DNA of 64,000 nt from Pseudomonas sp. PDNC002 (GCF_016919445.1 NZ_CP070356.1:999501-1063500); one strand, 5' to 3'; positions 42,028-51,158 are shown, numbered from the stretch's first letter. The notes: generated by a model from the letters alone, not told the origin. Program-made: numbers and translations.

Positions 42028-42789
42028 TTAGCTGGCCGGTTGCTGCTGGCCTTGACCTTGGCTCAAGCGCTTGAGCTTGCGCGTGTTCTCCAGATGCTTG
42101 CTCGCATGCACGTAGAACGCGCGCAGGCCAGCGCCCTCGTCCGCCTTGGCCTCCTCGAACAGCAGCCTGATCAGCGGATGATCGTTGTACCGATCGCCGC
42201 CGGGCTTGCGCAGCACGCCCAGGCCAAAGCCATGGTTGAAGGTAAAGGTTTCGTGCTGGCCACGGATCTCGTCCCAGAACTTCCAGGCGCCGAAGTCCTG
42301 CAGGCGCGCCATCACGTCGTGGAACAGGATGATGCCGCCAGGCTTGACCTTGGGATACCAGTTGGCGAAGTCCGCGCTCACTGCTTCGTATGTGTGGAAG
42401 CCGTCGATATGTAGCAGATCGATGCAGTCGTCATCGAAGTGCTTGAGGGCGTCCTCGAAGAACATCCGCATCAGGTAGGAGAAACCGTGGTAGTGCTGGC
42501 GGTTGTGGTTGTTCACCGCGTTGTATATCGATTCGTCGTACTTGTCGGTGTGTGCGTCACCCTCGAAGGTATCCACGGCATAGCAGACACCGTCGATCTC
42601 GTTTTCCTTCATCGCCTGGCAGAAGGTGAAGTAGGACAGCCCCTTGTGCGTGCCCAGTTCCACCAGCAGCTTGGGTCGCAGCGCGGTCACCAGATCGTAG
42701 CCGAATGCCAGGTGATCAACCCAGGTGCTGAAGACCATGTGCAGCGGCTCAAAATGGCGCACCGATGGCGGCATATAAACAGAAGTCAT
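42028..42789 (-). CDS. Class I SAM-dependent methyltransferase
   Basis: A 253-residue cytoplasmic methyltransferase of the Methyltransf_24/cephalosporin-hydroxylase-like type. The SAM-binding motif I is KLLVELGTHKGLSYFTF, the acidic ribose-binding position is AVDTFEGDAH, and motif IV is CIDLLHIDGFHTY. In glycan clusters these often methylate sugars or cap a growing chain. Its first codon overlaps the stop of the upstream acyltransferase gene by 4 bases. The sugar acceptor is unknown. Confidence 0.82.
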   Translation of the reverse strand: MTSVYMPPSVRHFEPLHMVFSTWVDHLAFGYDLVTALRPKLLVELGTHKGLSYFTFCQAMKENEIDGVCYAVDTFEGDAHTDKYDESIYNAVNNHNRQHYHGFSYLMRMFFEDALKHFDDDCIDLLHIDGFHTYEAVSADFANWYPKVKPGGIILFHDVMARLQDFGAWKFWDEIRGQHETFTFNHGFGLGVLRKPGGDRYNDHPLIRLLFEEAKADEGAGLRAFYVHASKHLENTRKLKRLSQGQGQQQPAS

Positions 42790-43871
42790 ACCGGCAAAGC
42801 CTCCGAATCTTTGGTTTTAGAAGAGTACCGATTCTTCAGTGAGAGGGCAGGTTTTTCGATCAGGCTGTAACTCAGGTGGGCCAGCGCAAGCGCCAGCACC
42901 AGGCCCAGCAGCAGCCTTGGCCAGACCCGCATGTCGGCAGCATTGCCGTAGGACAGGCAAGCCACCAGCACAGGCTGGTGAATCAGATAGAGGGAATACG
43001 AAATCCTGCCGAGATAGCGCAACGGTCGGCGGTGCAGGCCACCGCCCAGGCCTGGCGTCGATAGCATCACCAAGGCCACCGAGCCCCACAGCAGGCCTTC
43101 CGGCACCACAATCCAGGGCTGCCGCCAGGAGAACTCGACAACACCGTGCTCGACCGTGACCTGCAGGAAGACCGCCAATACGACGACCAGCAGGAACAAG
43201 GCCATTGCCCCTGGCAAAGTACTCAGCGTCGGTAATCGTTGTTCAGCCAGAAGCCAGCCGATCCCCGCGCCCAACAGGAACACCGGCAGTTTCCCACCCA
43301 GCGACAGGGCCCAGTAGATGTTGCCGAGCAGTCCGAAGGAGACCCAGTGCAGGCAGACGGCAACGAACAGCAGTAGCCAGATCAGCAATACGCCCGCCGC
43401 CAGGCGGCGATCAAATCCCAGCACCAGGAAGAAGAGCGGCAGGAAAAGGTAGAACTGCACCTCCGTGGCGAGGCTCCACCATACATTGCTGAATACGCCA
43501 ACGTCATAACCCCAGGCGAGAAACACCATGGCAGCAGGTATCTGCTCGTAACGCCCGGTCACCAGCACTGCAACCAGCACTGCCAGGTAATATGGGGGAA
43601 GGATCCTCAGGGCTCGCTGCGCCATGTAGCGCTTCAGGTCCATTGGTCGACGTTCGCGTAACGCCAGGAAAAAGGGACGCGACACCAGGATCCCGCTCAG
43701 CAGGAAGAACAGACTGACACCACTGTTGCCCGCATAGACATAGGCCAGCCAGTAGTCACCACCAGCGGGCGGAGTAAAGCCGAAAGCCGCGGTCACCCCG
43801 TGGTAGAGCACCACCAGCAGGATGGCGACACCGCGCAGGTCGTCGAGCACCGCGATCCTGGCTTCGGCCAT
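42786..43871 (-). CDS. Acyltransferase 3 family (OafA-like) membrane protein 2
   Basis: A 361-residue membrane acyltransferase homologous to the one two genes downstream. It has the N-terminal LDDLRGVAILLVVLYHG (R-x10-H), then SGVSLFFLLSGILVSRPFF and RALRILPPYYLAVLV. About ten transmembrane segments are predicted. Two such enzymes in one operon suggest two distinct acyl modifications. It starts five bases after the upstream glycosyltransferase stop and overlaps the methyltransferase gene by 4 bases. Confidence 0.87.
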   Translation of the reverse strand: MAEARIAVLDDLRGVAILLVVLYHGVTAAFGFTPPAGGDYWLAYVYAGNSGVSLFFLLSGILVSRPFFLALRERRPMDLKRYMAQRALRILPPYYLAVLVAVLVTGRYEQIPAAMVFLAWGYDVGVFSNVWWSLATEVQFYLFLPLFFLVLGFDRRLAAGVLLIWLLLFVAVCLHWVSFGLLGNIYWALSLGGKLPVFLLGAGIGWLLAEQRLPTLSTLPGAMALFLLVVVLAVFLQVTVEHGVVEFSWRQPWIVVPEGLLWGSVALVMLSTPGLGGGLHRRPLRYLGRISYSLYLIHQPVLVACLSYGNAADMRVWPRLLLGLVLALALAHLSYSLIEKPALSLKNRYSSKTKDSEALPV

Positions 43872-43876
43872 GACAG

Positions 43877-44872
43877 TCAGTGCCGAGCCCCGGCGCTCTT
43901 CTGCAGATCATCCTGGAAGGGATGCTCACCGCGTGCCGCAAAACGTCCGAAGCGATCCTGCGCCCGCTCCGCCGAGCGCTGCAGGTAATGCTGCGCTGGC
44001 GCTTTCACCTTGCCCAGCAGGATCGGCTCGACCGTCGGCGAGCGGAAGGGCTCACCGAGCAACTCGCATAGCTGCTCCTTCTGCAACTCCAGGATTTTCT
44101 CACGCCCGGTAACCTCTGACGTGGTCACACCGCCGTGCAACTGATGGAACGACCCTTCGCCCACCAGCATGAAGAGTTGAGTCTGCGGATGCACAGCCAG
44201 AGCTCGATAGATGAACAGGTTGAGGGCGCCACCACCGGGCATGTCGAAGCGCTCGTCGGCATTGCCGACCTCGGCCAGCCGCCCGGCGGAAACGAACAAG
44301 CAATTGCACTCCATGAATGGCTGGAAGAAACCGTTGGGATTCGCGCCGCTCCAGCAGGAAATCTCAAACAATCTATAACCCTGGTTGGGCCAGTCGATCT
44401 TCTCCAGCAGTACCTGCTCGGCATCCTCGCTGTAACCGCGACTGAGATGGAACTGTTGCTCGTCCTCGCCAAGGTGGTAGCCGGGCACGACAACCAGGGC
44501 ATCCTCGTTCATCCGCATGGCCATCAGTGCATATTGGACCACTCCAGGAGTCACCATCCGTGCGCCGTCGATCATCAGTCCGATGAAGCGTCCGCGGGCC
44601 TGTGCGATGCCGAAATTGATCGCCGGCGCGGGCGACACGCCCGCCTCGTCACGCAGGTAGTAGCGGAAATTACCGGGAAGCCGGGCAATGGCCTCTGCAT
44701 CCATGTTCCGCTGGGAGCGGTTCTCCACCAGGATGACTTCGTAGTCATCGGCATCGACGCCCTGCTGGTAGTCCGGCGACAGGCTGATGAGGGTGTTGAG
44801 CGCCTGGCGCGGCATGTCATAGGCGATGACGATGATCGACAGCAGCGGACGCTTTTCGGAAGGCGATGTCAT
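43877..44872 (-). CDS. GT2-like glycosyltransferase, paralogue A
   Basis: A 331-residue protein with a GT-A fold start (LLSIIVIAYDMPRQALNTL) and the nucleotide-binding-like EVILVENRS. A GT2-type INFGIAQARGRFIGLMIDGA segment follows, where MIDGA replaces the usual DxD. The C-terminal half, with LVGEGSFHQLHGGVTTSEV, is shared with the next gene. It should transfer a sugar from a nucleotide donor on the cytoplasmic side. The ATG at 44872 overlaps the stop of paralogue B by 4 bases. The two proteins are clearly duplicated copies. Donor and acceptor are unknown. Confidence 0.78.
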   Translation of the reverse strand: MTSPSEKRPLLSIIVIAYDMPRQALNTLISLSPDYQQGVDADDYEVILVENRSQRNMDAEAIARLPGNFRYYLRDEAGVSPAPAINFGIAQARGRFIGLMIDGARMVTPGVVQYALMAMRMNEDALVVVPGYHLGEDEQQFHLSRGYSEDAEQVLLEKIDWPNQGYRLFEISCWSGANPNGFFQPFMECNCLFVSAGRLAEVGNADERFDMPGGGALNLFIYRALAVHPQTQLFMLVGEGSFHQLHGGVTTSEVTGREKILELQKEQLCELLGEPFRSPTVEPILLGKVKAPAQHYLQRSAERAQDRFGRFAARGEHPFQDDLQKSAGARH

Positions 44873-45792
44873 GCCGATTTCACCCGGCTCAGCGAATGGT
44901 CGAGGAAACGGAAGATGTGCGGATGCACGGTGCCCAGCAGGATCGGTCGCACGCTGGGCGGATTGCGGTTCTCACCGCGGATCTGTATGTCCTGCTGGTC
45001 GAGCAGCTTGTACACCCGCTCGCGCTCCTCGCGCAGGGTGCCGGTGGTCACGCCGCCGTGGAACTGGTGGAACGAGCCTTCGCTGTAGAGCAGGTAGAAC
45101 GGCGTGTCGGGGTATTCCAGCAGGCGCTTGTACAGATCCAGGTTGGCGTTGCCGCCGCCGAAATCGTTGTAGCGCGGGTTCACGCCGCCGAGGGCCCTCC
45201 ACTTGCGCATCGACATCGCGATGAAGTTGCTCTCGTAGTTGGCCTGGAAGAATCCACCCTGGCAGGAGCCGCTGAGCACCGCGATGTCGAACAGGCGATA
45301 GCCGTTGCTCGGCCACTCGATGCTCTGTAGCAGTACCTGCTCGGCGTCCTCGTTGTAGCCCTCGTTCACCGCCACCTGCTGCAGCTTGTGGCCGATGTGG
45401 TAACCGGGCACCGAGACCGCGGCCTCCGGGGCCAGGCGGAAGGCATCCAGGGCGTGGCGCAGCACGCCCGGCGAGAGCATGCGGGCGCCGTCGATCATGA
45501 TCGCGACATGGCTGCCACGGGCCTGGGCGGCGCCGAAGTTGATGGCATGGACCGGCGTACGCTCGGTCTCGTTGCGGTGGAAATAACGCACGTTGCCCGC
45601 GTGCCGGGTGGCGCGCTCGCGCCCCAGCAAACGGTCGGAATGGTTTTCGACGACGATGACTTCATAGTCTCGTTCGTTCACGCCGTGCTGATAGGCAGGG
45701 CTGAGCGAATGCAGCGTCTTGTCGGCCTGCTCGGGCATCTTGTAGACGATGACCACGACGCTCAGGCGCGGCGCGCGACGAAAGATGGGCAT
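44869..45792 (-). CDS. GT2-like glycosyltransferase, paralogue B
   Basis: A 307-residue paralogue of the following gene. Shared blocks are SVVVIVYKMPEQADKTLHSL, DYEVIVVENHSDR, INFGAAQARGSHVAIMIDGA, GYNEDAEQVLLQSIEWPSNG and YSEGSFHQFHGGVTTG. It lacks a canonical DxD, having IDGA at that place. The C-terminal KLLDQQDIQIRGENRNPPSV region differs from paralogue A, which may set acceptor specificity. It starts 15 bases after the sulfotransferase stop and is part of the same operon. Confidence 0.78.
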   Translation of the reverse strand: MPIFRRAPRLSVVVIVYKMPEQADKTLHSLSPAYQHGVNERDYEVIVVENHSDRLLGRERATRHAGNVRYFHRNETERTPVHAINFGAAQARGSHVAIMIDGARMLSPGVLRHALDAFRLAPEAAVSVPGYHIGHKLQQVAVNEGYNEDAEQVLLQSIEWPSNGYRLFDIAVLSGSCQGGFFQANYESNFIAMSMRKWRALGGVNPRYNDFGGGNANLDLYKRLLEYPDTPFYLLYSEGSFHQFHGGVTTGTLREERERVYKLLDQQDIQIRGENRNPPSVRPILLGTVHPHIFRFLDHSLSRVKSA

Positions 45793-45807
45793 GACACAAC
45801 CCCCGGG

Positions 45808-46545
45808 TCAATCTGCGATGGCTTTGAGAGCCTGGTACACGGCGATCAGCTCGGGCGCGAGTTGCTCGTCGCCGTGCCGATGATGTTTGAGTTCGGAGCT
45901 GAAGAAGCGCTCGGCCGCTGGTGGCTGCAGGCCGAATCCGCGCAGCACCTCGTCCAGTTGGTGGTGCAGGCTGTCCTCGTCCTGGTCAAAACACAGCACC
46001 GGGAATTTCACCCGGCCGTGCAGTTCCAGCAGGCAGCGGTTGTAGGCCAGCCACAGGCCCAGGGCCTGTTCGCGTGGCATACCACCGCGGGCCTGGAGAG
46101 AATCGGCGACCGCAGACGGATGACGGAAGATTCCGACGAAGCGCAGCTCCGGGATCAGCTTCTGCCAGCCTTCAACCGCCAGGAGGGCGCGTGGGTCCTT
46201 GAAGCCCCAGCGGCTCACGCCATCGTAACCGGCGATCAGCTCGCGGGCGGCTGCATACTCCGCCTCGGTCCATTGCGGCGCGACAGTGGGCGGGTTGTCC
46301 CAGGCGTGGCCACGGGCAGCCAGCATCGCGTCATGGAACGCGACGATATCGGTGTTCTCGCGGTTGCCCTTGAGATTGTGGGGGTTCCAGGTACTGTGCT
46401 TGCCCAGCTCCAGGCCCGCCTCCTGCAAGGAGCCGGTGAGGAAACTGGTGCCGCTACGGTGCATACCGACCACCATGAGAACCAGGTCTTCCGTGGTCCG
46501 GGAGGCTTTTCGGGAAGTGCCGAACAAAACATCGAATAGGCGCAT
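45808..46545 (-). CDS. PAPS-dependent sulfotransferase family protein
   Basis: A 245-residue cytoplasmic sulfotransferase. The 5'-phosphosulfate-binding loop is VVGMHRSGTSFLTGSL (about 26-41) and the 3'-phosphate-binding segment is FRHPSAVADSLQARGG. It would transfer sulfate from PAPS to a sugar or other hydroxyl. It is the first gene of the leftward six-gene glycan operon and is divergent from wzm-wzt, with 121 bases between. A sulfatase is encoded at the other end of the same cluster. P-loop glycan-modifying relatives with other activities exist. Confidence 0.78.
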   Translation of the reverse strand: MRLFDVLFGTSRKASRTTEDLVLMVVGMHRSGTSFLTGSLQEAGLELGKHSTWNPHNLKGNRENTDIVAFHDAMLAARGHAWDNPPTVAPQWTEAEYAAARELIAGYDGVSRWGFKDPRALLAVEGWQKLIPELRFVGIFRHPSAVADSLQARGGMPREQALGLWLAYNRCLLELHGRVKFPVLCFDQDEDSLHHQLDEVLRGFGLQPPAAERFFSSELKHHRHGDEQLAPELIAVYQALKAIAD

Positions 46546-46666
46546 ACCAGCTCTTTTTTCTTATGTTTGGGCGATGATCCGCACAGATTGCGCCGCATTC
46601 GCACGCAGGCTTGCTGCTGCGCATTGTGTTTAAATACCCCACCCTTTTCAATCCAACAAGAACGAC

Positions 46667-47422
46667 ATGAAGCACAGGGACATCATTCTTTTCGGCGTCT
46701 ATAGCGACTTGCGCACCGAAGTGGCGCGACGCTTTCTGGGGTTTCTCTGGTGGATCCTCGAGCCCGTGATGTACATGGGCGCCTTCTACATCGTCTTCGG
46801 CCTGGCGCTGGGCCACAGCCGTCCAGGCTATGTCCCGCTGCTGCTCAGCGGCATGGTGGCCTGGAAATGGTTCGACGGCTCGGTGCGCCAGGCCAGCAAC
46901 TCCATCCAGGGCAACGCCGGGCTGATCCAGCAGATCCACGTGCCCAAGTACGTATTCGCGCTGATTCCGGTACTGAGCAATACCTTCAAGTTCCTGATCA
47001 TCCTGACCCTGCTGATCGTGTCGCTGCTGTTCGCCGGCTACCGTCCATCGCTGGAATGGCTGGCACTGCCGGTGCTCATCCTCAACCAGTTGCTGTTCAC
47101 CATCGGCTTCGGCTTCCTGCTGGCCGCGGTGCTGCCCTTCGTGCCGGACCTGCGCCAGGTGGTGGACAACCTCCTGATGCTGATGATGTTCATGTCCGGG
47201 GTGTTCTTCAGCATCCATGAGATTCCCGCGTCCATGGCCCCGCTGCTGAACCTCAATCCGATGACCGTGATGATCACCGCCTTCCGTGACGTGCTGTTGC
47301 ACAACCAGTGGCCGGCCTGGGGCGAACAGCTCTACGTGCTGGCCACCGCCCTGCCGCTGCTTGGCATGGCGCTGTGGATACTGCACCGCAACGAGCGCAA
47401 ATACCCCAAGCTGTTGTTCTGA
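46667..47422 (+). CDS. Polysaccharide ABC transporter permease Wzm
   Basis: A 251-residue ABC-2 type permease with six hydrophobic segments and the typical FLGFLWWILEPVMYMGAFYI and NQLLFTIGFGFLLAAVLPFV stretches of O-antigen/capsule exporters. With Wzt it would flip a lipid-linked polysaccharide across the inner membrane. The ATG at 46667 follows a purine-rich AACAAGAACGAC. wzt starts eight bases after its stop. Confidence 0.9.
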   Translation: MKHRDIILFGVYSDLRTEVARRFLGFLWWILEPVMYMGAFYIVFGLALGHSRPGYVPLLLSGMVAWKWFDGSVRQASNSIQGNAGLIQQIHVPKYVFALIPVLSNTFKFLIILTLLIVSLLFAGYRPSLEWLALPVLILNQLLFTIGFGFLLAAVLPFVPDLRQVVDNLLMLMMFMSGVFFSIHEIPASMAPLLNLNPMTVMITAFRDVLLHNQWPAWGEQLYVLATALPLLGMALWILHRNERKYPKLLF

Positions 47423-47430
47423 GGTGAAGC

Positions 47431-48201
47431 ATGTCCGGTGATCTGATTCTCCAGGCCGAGCACGTCGGGCTGTCGTACCGGCAGCGGGTCGGCATGCTGC
47501 GCTACGAGTCCTTCTGGGCGCTGCAGGATGTCAGCTTCGAGCTCTACGAGGGCGAGACCCTTGGCGTGATCGGCAACAACGGCGCGGGCAAGAGCACCTT
47601 GCTGCGCATGATCGCCGGGATCGTCGACCCCGACCGCGGCACCCTGATCCGCCACAAGCCACTGACCGCCAGCCTGCTGGCCCTGAACGTGGGCTTCAAG
47701 CCGGAGCTGTCCGGGCGCGACAACGTCGTCATCAGCGGCCTGCTGCTGGGCATGCCTCGCGACAGCATCCGCCGGCAGATGGATGACATCCGCGAATTCA
47801 GCGACCTGGGCGACTTCTTCGAGCGTCCGGTGGGCACCTACTCCACCGGTATGCGCGCGCGTCTGGGCTTTGCCGTGGCGATCCATGCCGATCCGGACAT
47901 TCTGCTGATCGACGAAGTGCTCGGCGTGGGGGACCAGACCTTCCGCGAGAAATCCCACGCCGCCATGAAGGCCAAGATCAAGCAAGGCAAGACTGTGATC
48001 CTGGTCTCGCACAGCATGGAAGCGATCAAGGAGCTATGTCATCGGGCGCTCTGGATCGAACGAGGGCGATCGGTCCTGTGCGGCGAGGCCGGTGAGGTCG
48101 TCGGCCAGTACTATGAGGCTGTCCGAATTGCCGTTCGCGACATGCAGAGACTCGAACGCGAGCAGTCAGCCAAACGGCAGAATCTCGAGCCTACACAATG
48201 A
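47431..48201 (+). CDS. Polysaccharide ABC transporter ATPase Wzt (short form)
   Basis: A 256-residue ABC ATPase. Walker A is GNNGAGKST (48-56), the signature is YSTGMRARL (about 137-145), and Walker B is ILLIDEVLGVGD. It ends shortly after the ATPase core, so it lacks the C-terminal carbohydrate-binding domain that lets Wzt of O9a-type systems recognise a capped chain. It therefore resembles KpsT or non-capping exporters, in which chain length is not read by the ATPase. It converges on the antiporter gene with 12 bases between stops. Confidence 0.9.
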   Translation: MSGDLILQAEHVGLSYRQRVGMLRYESFWALQDVSFELYEGETLGVIGNNGAGKSTLLRMIAGIVDPDRGTLIRHKPLTASLLALNVGFKPELSGRDNVVISGLLLGMPRDSIRRQMDDIREFSDLGDFFERPVGTYSTGMRARLGFAVAIHADPDILLIDEVLGVGDQTFREKSHAAMKAKIKQGKTVILVSHSMEAIKELCHRALWIERGRSVLCGEAGEVVGQYYEAVRIAVRDMQRLEREQSAKRQNLEPTQ

Positions 48202-48213
48202 CAGCCGGCGGGC

Positions 48214-49974
48214 TCAGTGATGCCCGCCGCCGTTCTGCTCGAAGGTCTCGATCAGCGCAACCTGCATCCGCGAGTGCACGCGGATGAACCAGCGCCAGAA
48301 CACCGCGATCACCAGCGCGGCAATCAGTGCCACCACCACCAGTAGCTCGCCCGGCGGCAGGATGCTCGAACTGAGCGCCGCCAGCAGCAGCATCATGCCG
48401 CCCAGCGACAGCAGCGGGATCAGCTCGGAAATCACCCGGCGCACGCGGGCCGTATGGCGGCCGGCGCTTTCCGCCTTCACGCCCATCTCCGCCAGCAGCA
48501 TCGCCAGCGCCTTGAGCTTGCGGTAGGCGGCGATCAGGAACGGCAGCGACAGCAGCAGCGCAGCGCCCCAGATCAGCGCCTTGTGCAGCGCTTCGGGCTC
48601 GACGAACTGCGCCAGCCACTGGCCGATCTGCCCGGCGAAAAACGCCAGGCCGAAGAAGATGCCGATCACCAGCGTCAGGTTGACCCCGACCTGCAGCAGG
48701 ATGCGACGGATCAGGCTGGCGAGGATCGCCTTGTCGCCGCGCGGCTTGATGCTGCGCAGCCATTCGCCGTACAGGCTGAACACGCGCACCATGGGCGACG
48801 GCAGGCTGCGGCCCAGGTACAGCGCCAGCGGGTCGGCGGAGCGGATCAGGTAAGGCGTCAGCAGCGTGGTGATGGCCGACACGCCGACCACCACCGGGTA
48901 GAGGAAGTCGCTGGTCACTCCCAGGCTCATACCCAGCGCGGCGATGATGAAGGAGAACTCGCCGATCTGCGAAAGGCCCATGCCCACGCGCATCGAGGTG
49001 CGTCCGTCGTTGCCGGCGATGAACGCGCCGGCGCCGCAGGAGATCAGCTTGCCGGCCACCACCACCAGGGTGATCACCAGGATCGGCGCGGCGTAGTCCA
49101 CCAGCACCTTGGGATCGATGGTCAGGCCGATGGCGACGAAGAAGATCGCGCTGAACATGTCGCGCACCGGCTCCATCAGACGCTCGATCTGGATCAGCTG
49201 GCGCGACTCGGCCATGATTGCGCCGATCAGGAAGGCGCCGAGGATCATGCTGTATTCCAGCTTCACCACCAGCAGGCAGAAGCCGAAGCACAGGCCCAGC
49301 ACCGTCACCAGCAACATCTCGTTGCTTTCGAATTTCGCCACGTAGGCCAGCAGGCGCGGCACCAGCAGGATGCCGACGACCAGCGCGACGACCATGAACA
49401 GGCTGAGCTTGCCGACCGTGGAGAACACCTGGTCCGCCTCCACCGATCCGCTCACGGCAATGCCGGAGAACAGCGCGATGATGCCGATGCCGAGGATGTC
49501 CTCGATGATCAGCACACCGAAGATCAGCTGGGCGAAGCGCTCGTTCTTCATCTTCAGGTCGCCCAGGACCTTGATGATGATGGTGGTCGAGGACATCGCC
49601 AGGATCGCGCCGAGGAACAGCGAATCCATCGTGCTCCAGTCGAACAGGCGGCCGATCTCGAAGCCGGCCCAGATCATCAGGGTGATTTCCAGGAACGCGG
49701 CGATGAAGGCCGTGGCGCCGACCTGGAACAACTTGCGCAGGGAGAATTCCAGGCCCAGGCAGAACATCAGGAAGATCACCCCCAGCTCGGCGAGGGTCTT
49801 GATCGTGTCCTCGTCATGTACCAGGGCGAAGGGCGGGGTATGCGGGCCGATGATCACGCCGGCGACGATGTAGCCCAATACCACCGGCTGCTTGAAGCGA
49901 TGGCAGAGGATGGTGACGAAACCGGCGATCAGCATGATCACCGCGAGGTCCTGGATGAAGTCGATGGCATGCAT
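48214..49974 (-). CDS. CPA2-family monovalent cation/H+ antiporter (Kef-like, no RCK domain)
   Basis: A 586-residue integral membrane protein with a full 12-13 segment CPA2 domain (LGYIVAGVIIGPHTPP, LGVIFLMFCLGLEFSLRKL, AMSSTTIIIKVLGDLKM, GLSQIGEFSFIIAALGMSLG). Further hydrophobic segments in the C-terminal 180 residues are present instead of a TrkA-N nucleotide-binding domain. It exchanges K+ or Na+ for H+ at the inner membrane. The ATG at 49974 has GAGG about ten bases upstream. It is the PA5529-type gene by position. Downstream it abuts wzt convergently. Confidence 0.88.
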   Translation of the reverse strand: MHAIDFIQDLAVIMLIAGFVTILCHRFKQPVVLGYIVAGVIIGPHTPPFALVHDEDTIKTLAELGVIFLMFCLGLEFSLRKLFQVGATAFIAAFLEITLMIWAGFEIGRLFDWSTMDSLFLGAILAMSSTTIIIKVLGDLKMKNERFAQLIFGVLIIEDILGIGIIALFSGIAVSGSVEADQVFSTVGKLSLFMVVALVVGILLVPRLLAYVAKFESNEMLLVTVLGLCFGFCLLVVKLEYSMILGAFLIGAIMAESRQLIQIERLMEPVRDMFSAIFFVAIGLTIDPKVLVDYAAPILVITLVVVAGKLISCGAGAFIAGNDGRTSMRVGMGLSQIGEFSFIIAALGMSLGVTSDFLYPVVVGVSAITTLLTPYLIRSADPLALYLGRSLPSPMVRVFSLYGEWLRSIKPRGDKAILASLIRRILLQVGVNLTLVIGIFFGLAFFAGQIGQWLAQFVEPEALHKALIWGAALLLSLPFLIAAYRKLKALAMLLAEMGVKAESAGRHTARVRRVISELIPLLSLGGMMLLLAALSSSILPPGELLVVVALIAALVIAVFWRWFIRVHSRMQVALIETFEQNGGGHH

Positions 49975-50231
49975 GGTCGGCGGTCCTCGCGGCGTGGGGT
50001 CAGGGGATCGCGCGGCTGACGGCCTCGCTCAGCGAAGCCTACCATCCGACTCCTCCGACAGGCGGCTCTGAAAGAATCAGTAACAGACTGATTTGGAAAG
50101 GGATTCAACCGCCCCCATATCAGGTGTCGGGCCCGGACAGGGCAACAGCACGAAACAATATCCGGCTGGCCCTCACCGGCCCCGGCCTTCAACATGACGT
50201 GCGTCGCATACCAACCAAGAGAATGACAACG

Positions 50232-51116
50232 ATGAAGCGCTTTCTCAGCCTTGCCATGGCCTTCTGTGTCGCCGTGACGCTCAGCCTCGACGTCAACGCC
50301 GCCAAACGTTTCGGTGGCGGCAAGAGCATGGGCTCGGCGCCGAGCCACCAGACCCGCCAGGCGCAACCCAACGCCGCCCCGAATTCCCCGGCTGCCGCCG
50401 GCCCGGCCGCGACCGGTGCCGCCGCAGGTGCTGCTGGCGCTGCCGCCAAGAGCGGCGCTTCGCGCTGGCTCGGCCCGCTGGCCGGTCTTGCCGCCGGTGG
50501 CCTGCTCGCCTCCATGTTCATGGGCGACGGCTTCCAGGGCATGCAGTTCCTCGACATCCTGATCATCGCGCTGATCGCGTTCATCGCCTTCCGCTTCATC
50601 GCTTCGCGTCGCCGCCAGCAGCAGGGCCAGCAGCCCGCCATGGCCGGTGGTCACGCACCGATGCAGCGTGAAATGCCGGCCGCCCCGCCGTCGATCTTCG
50701 GTGGCGCGTCCCGCCCGGTGATGGACAGCCGTCCGGTGATCAACGCGCCGAGCTGGTTCGATGAAACCCGTTTCATCGGCGCCGCCCGCGAGCACTTCAT
50801 GTCCCTGCAGCAGCACTGGGACGCCAACGAGATGGACAAGATCGCCGAGTTCGTCACCCCGCAGATGCTGCAGTTCCTCAAGCAGGAGCGCGCTGACCTG
50901 GGCGACGCCTACCAGTCGACCTACATCGACAACCTCGATGTGCAGCTCGAAGGCGTGGACGACCAGGCCGATAAGACCATCGCCACCCTGACCTTCAGCG
51001 GTGTGTCGAAGTCCTCGCGCTTCGACCAGGGCGAGCCCTTCAGCGAAAGCTGGCGCATGGAACGCCCGCAGGGCGAGAACCAGCCCTGGCTGGTGGCGGG
51101 CATCCGTCAGAACTGA
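50232..51116 (+). CDS. Tim44-like domain membrane protein
   Basis: A 294-residue protein. The signal peptide or anchor is MKRFLSLAMAFCVAVTLSLD, followed by an Ala/Pro/Gly-rich linker (about 40-80), one strong transmembrane segment (FLDILIIALIAFIAFRFI) and a C-terminal Tim44/MRPL45-like domain (about 165-294; FDETRFIGAAREHFMSLQQH, WDANEMDKIAEFVTPQML). The bacterial role is unknown. The ATG at 50232 was chosen over 50223 because AGAGA lies nine bases upstream of it. It is the PA5528-type gene. A strong terminator follows. Confidence 0.85.
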   Translation: MKRFLSLAMAFCVAVTLSLDVNAAKRFGGGKSMGSAPSHQTRQAQPNAAPNSPAAAGPAATGAAAGAAGAAAKSGASRWLGPLAGLAAGGLLASMFMGDGFQGMQFLDILIIALIAFIAFRFIASRRRQQQGQQPAMAGGHAPMQREMPAAPPSIFGGASRPVMDSRPVINAPSWFDETRFIGAAREHFMSLQQHWDANEMDKIAEFVTPQMLQFLKQERADLGDAYQSTYIDNLDVQLEGVDDQADKTIATLTFSGVSKSSRFDQGEPFSESWRMERPQGENQPWLVAGIRQN

Positions 51117-51130
51117 TCCTGCGCGATCTG

Positions 51131-51158
51131 GAAAAGCCCGGCCTTGGCCGGGCTTTTT
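51131..51158 (+). terminator. Rho-independent terminator after the Tim44-like gene
   Basis: AAAAGCCCGGCC and GGCCGGGCTTTTT pair around TT and end in a T-run, 14 bases after the stop codon. It is bidirectional in form. Confidence 0.88.
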
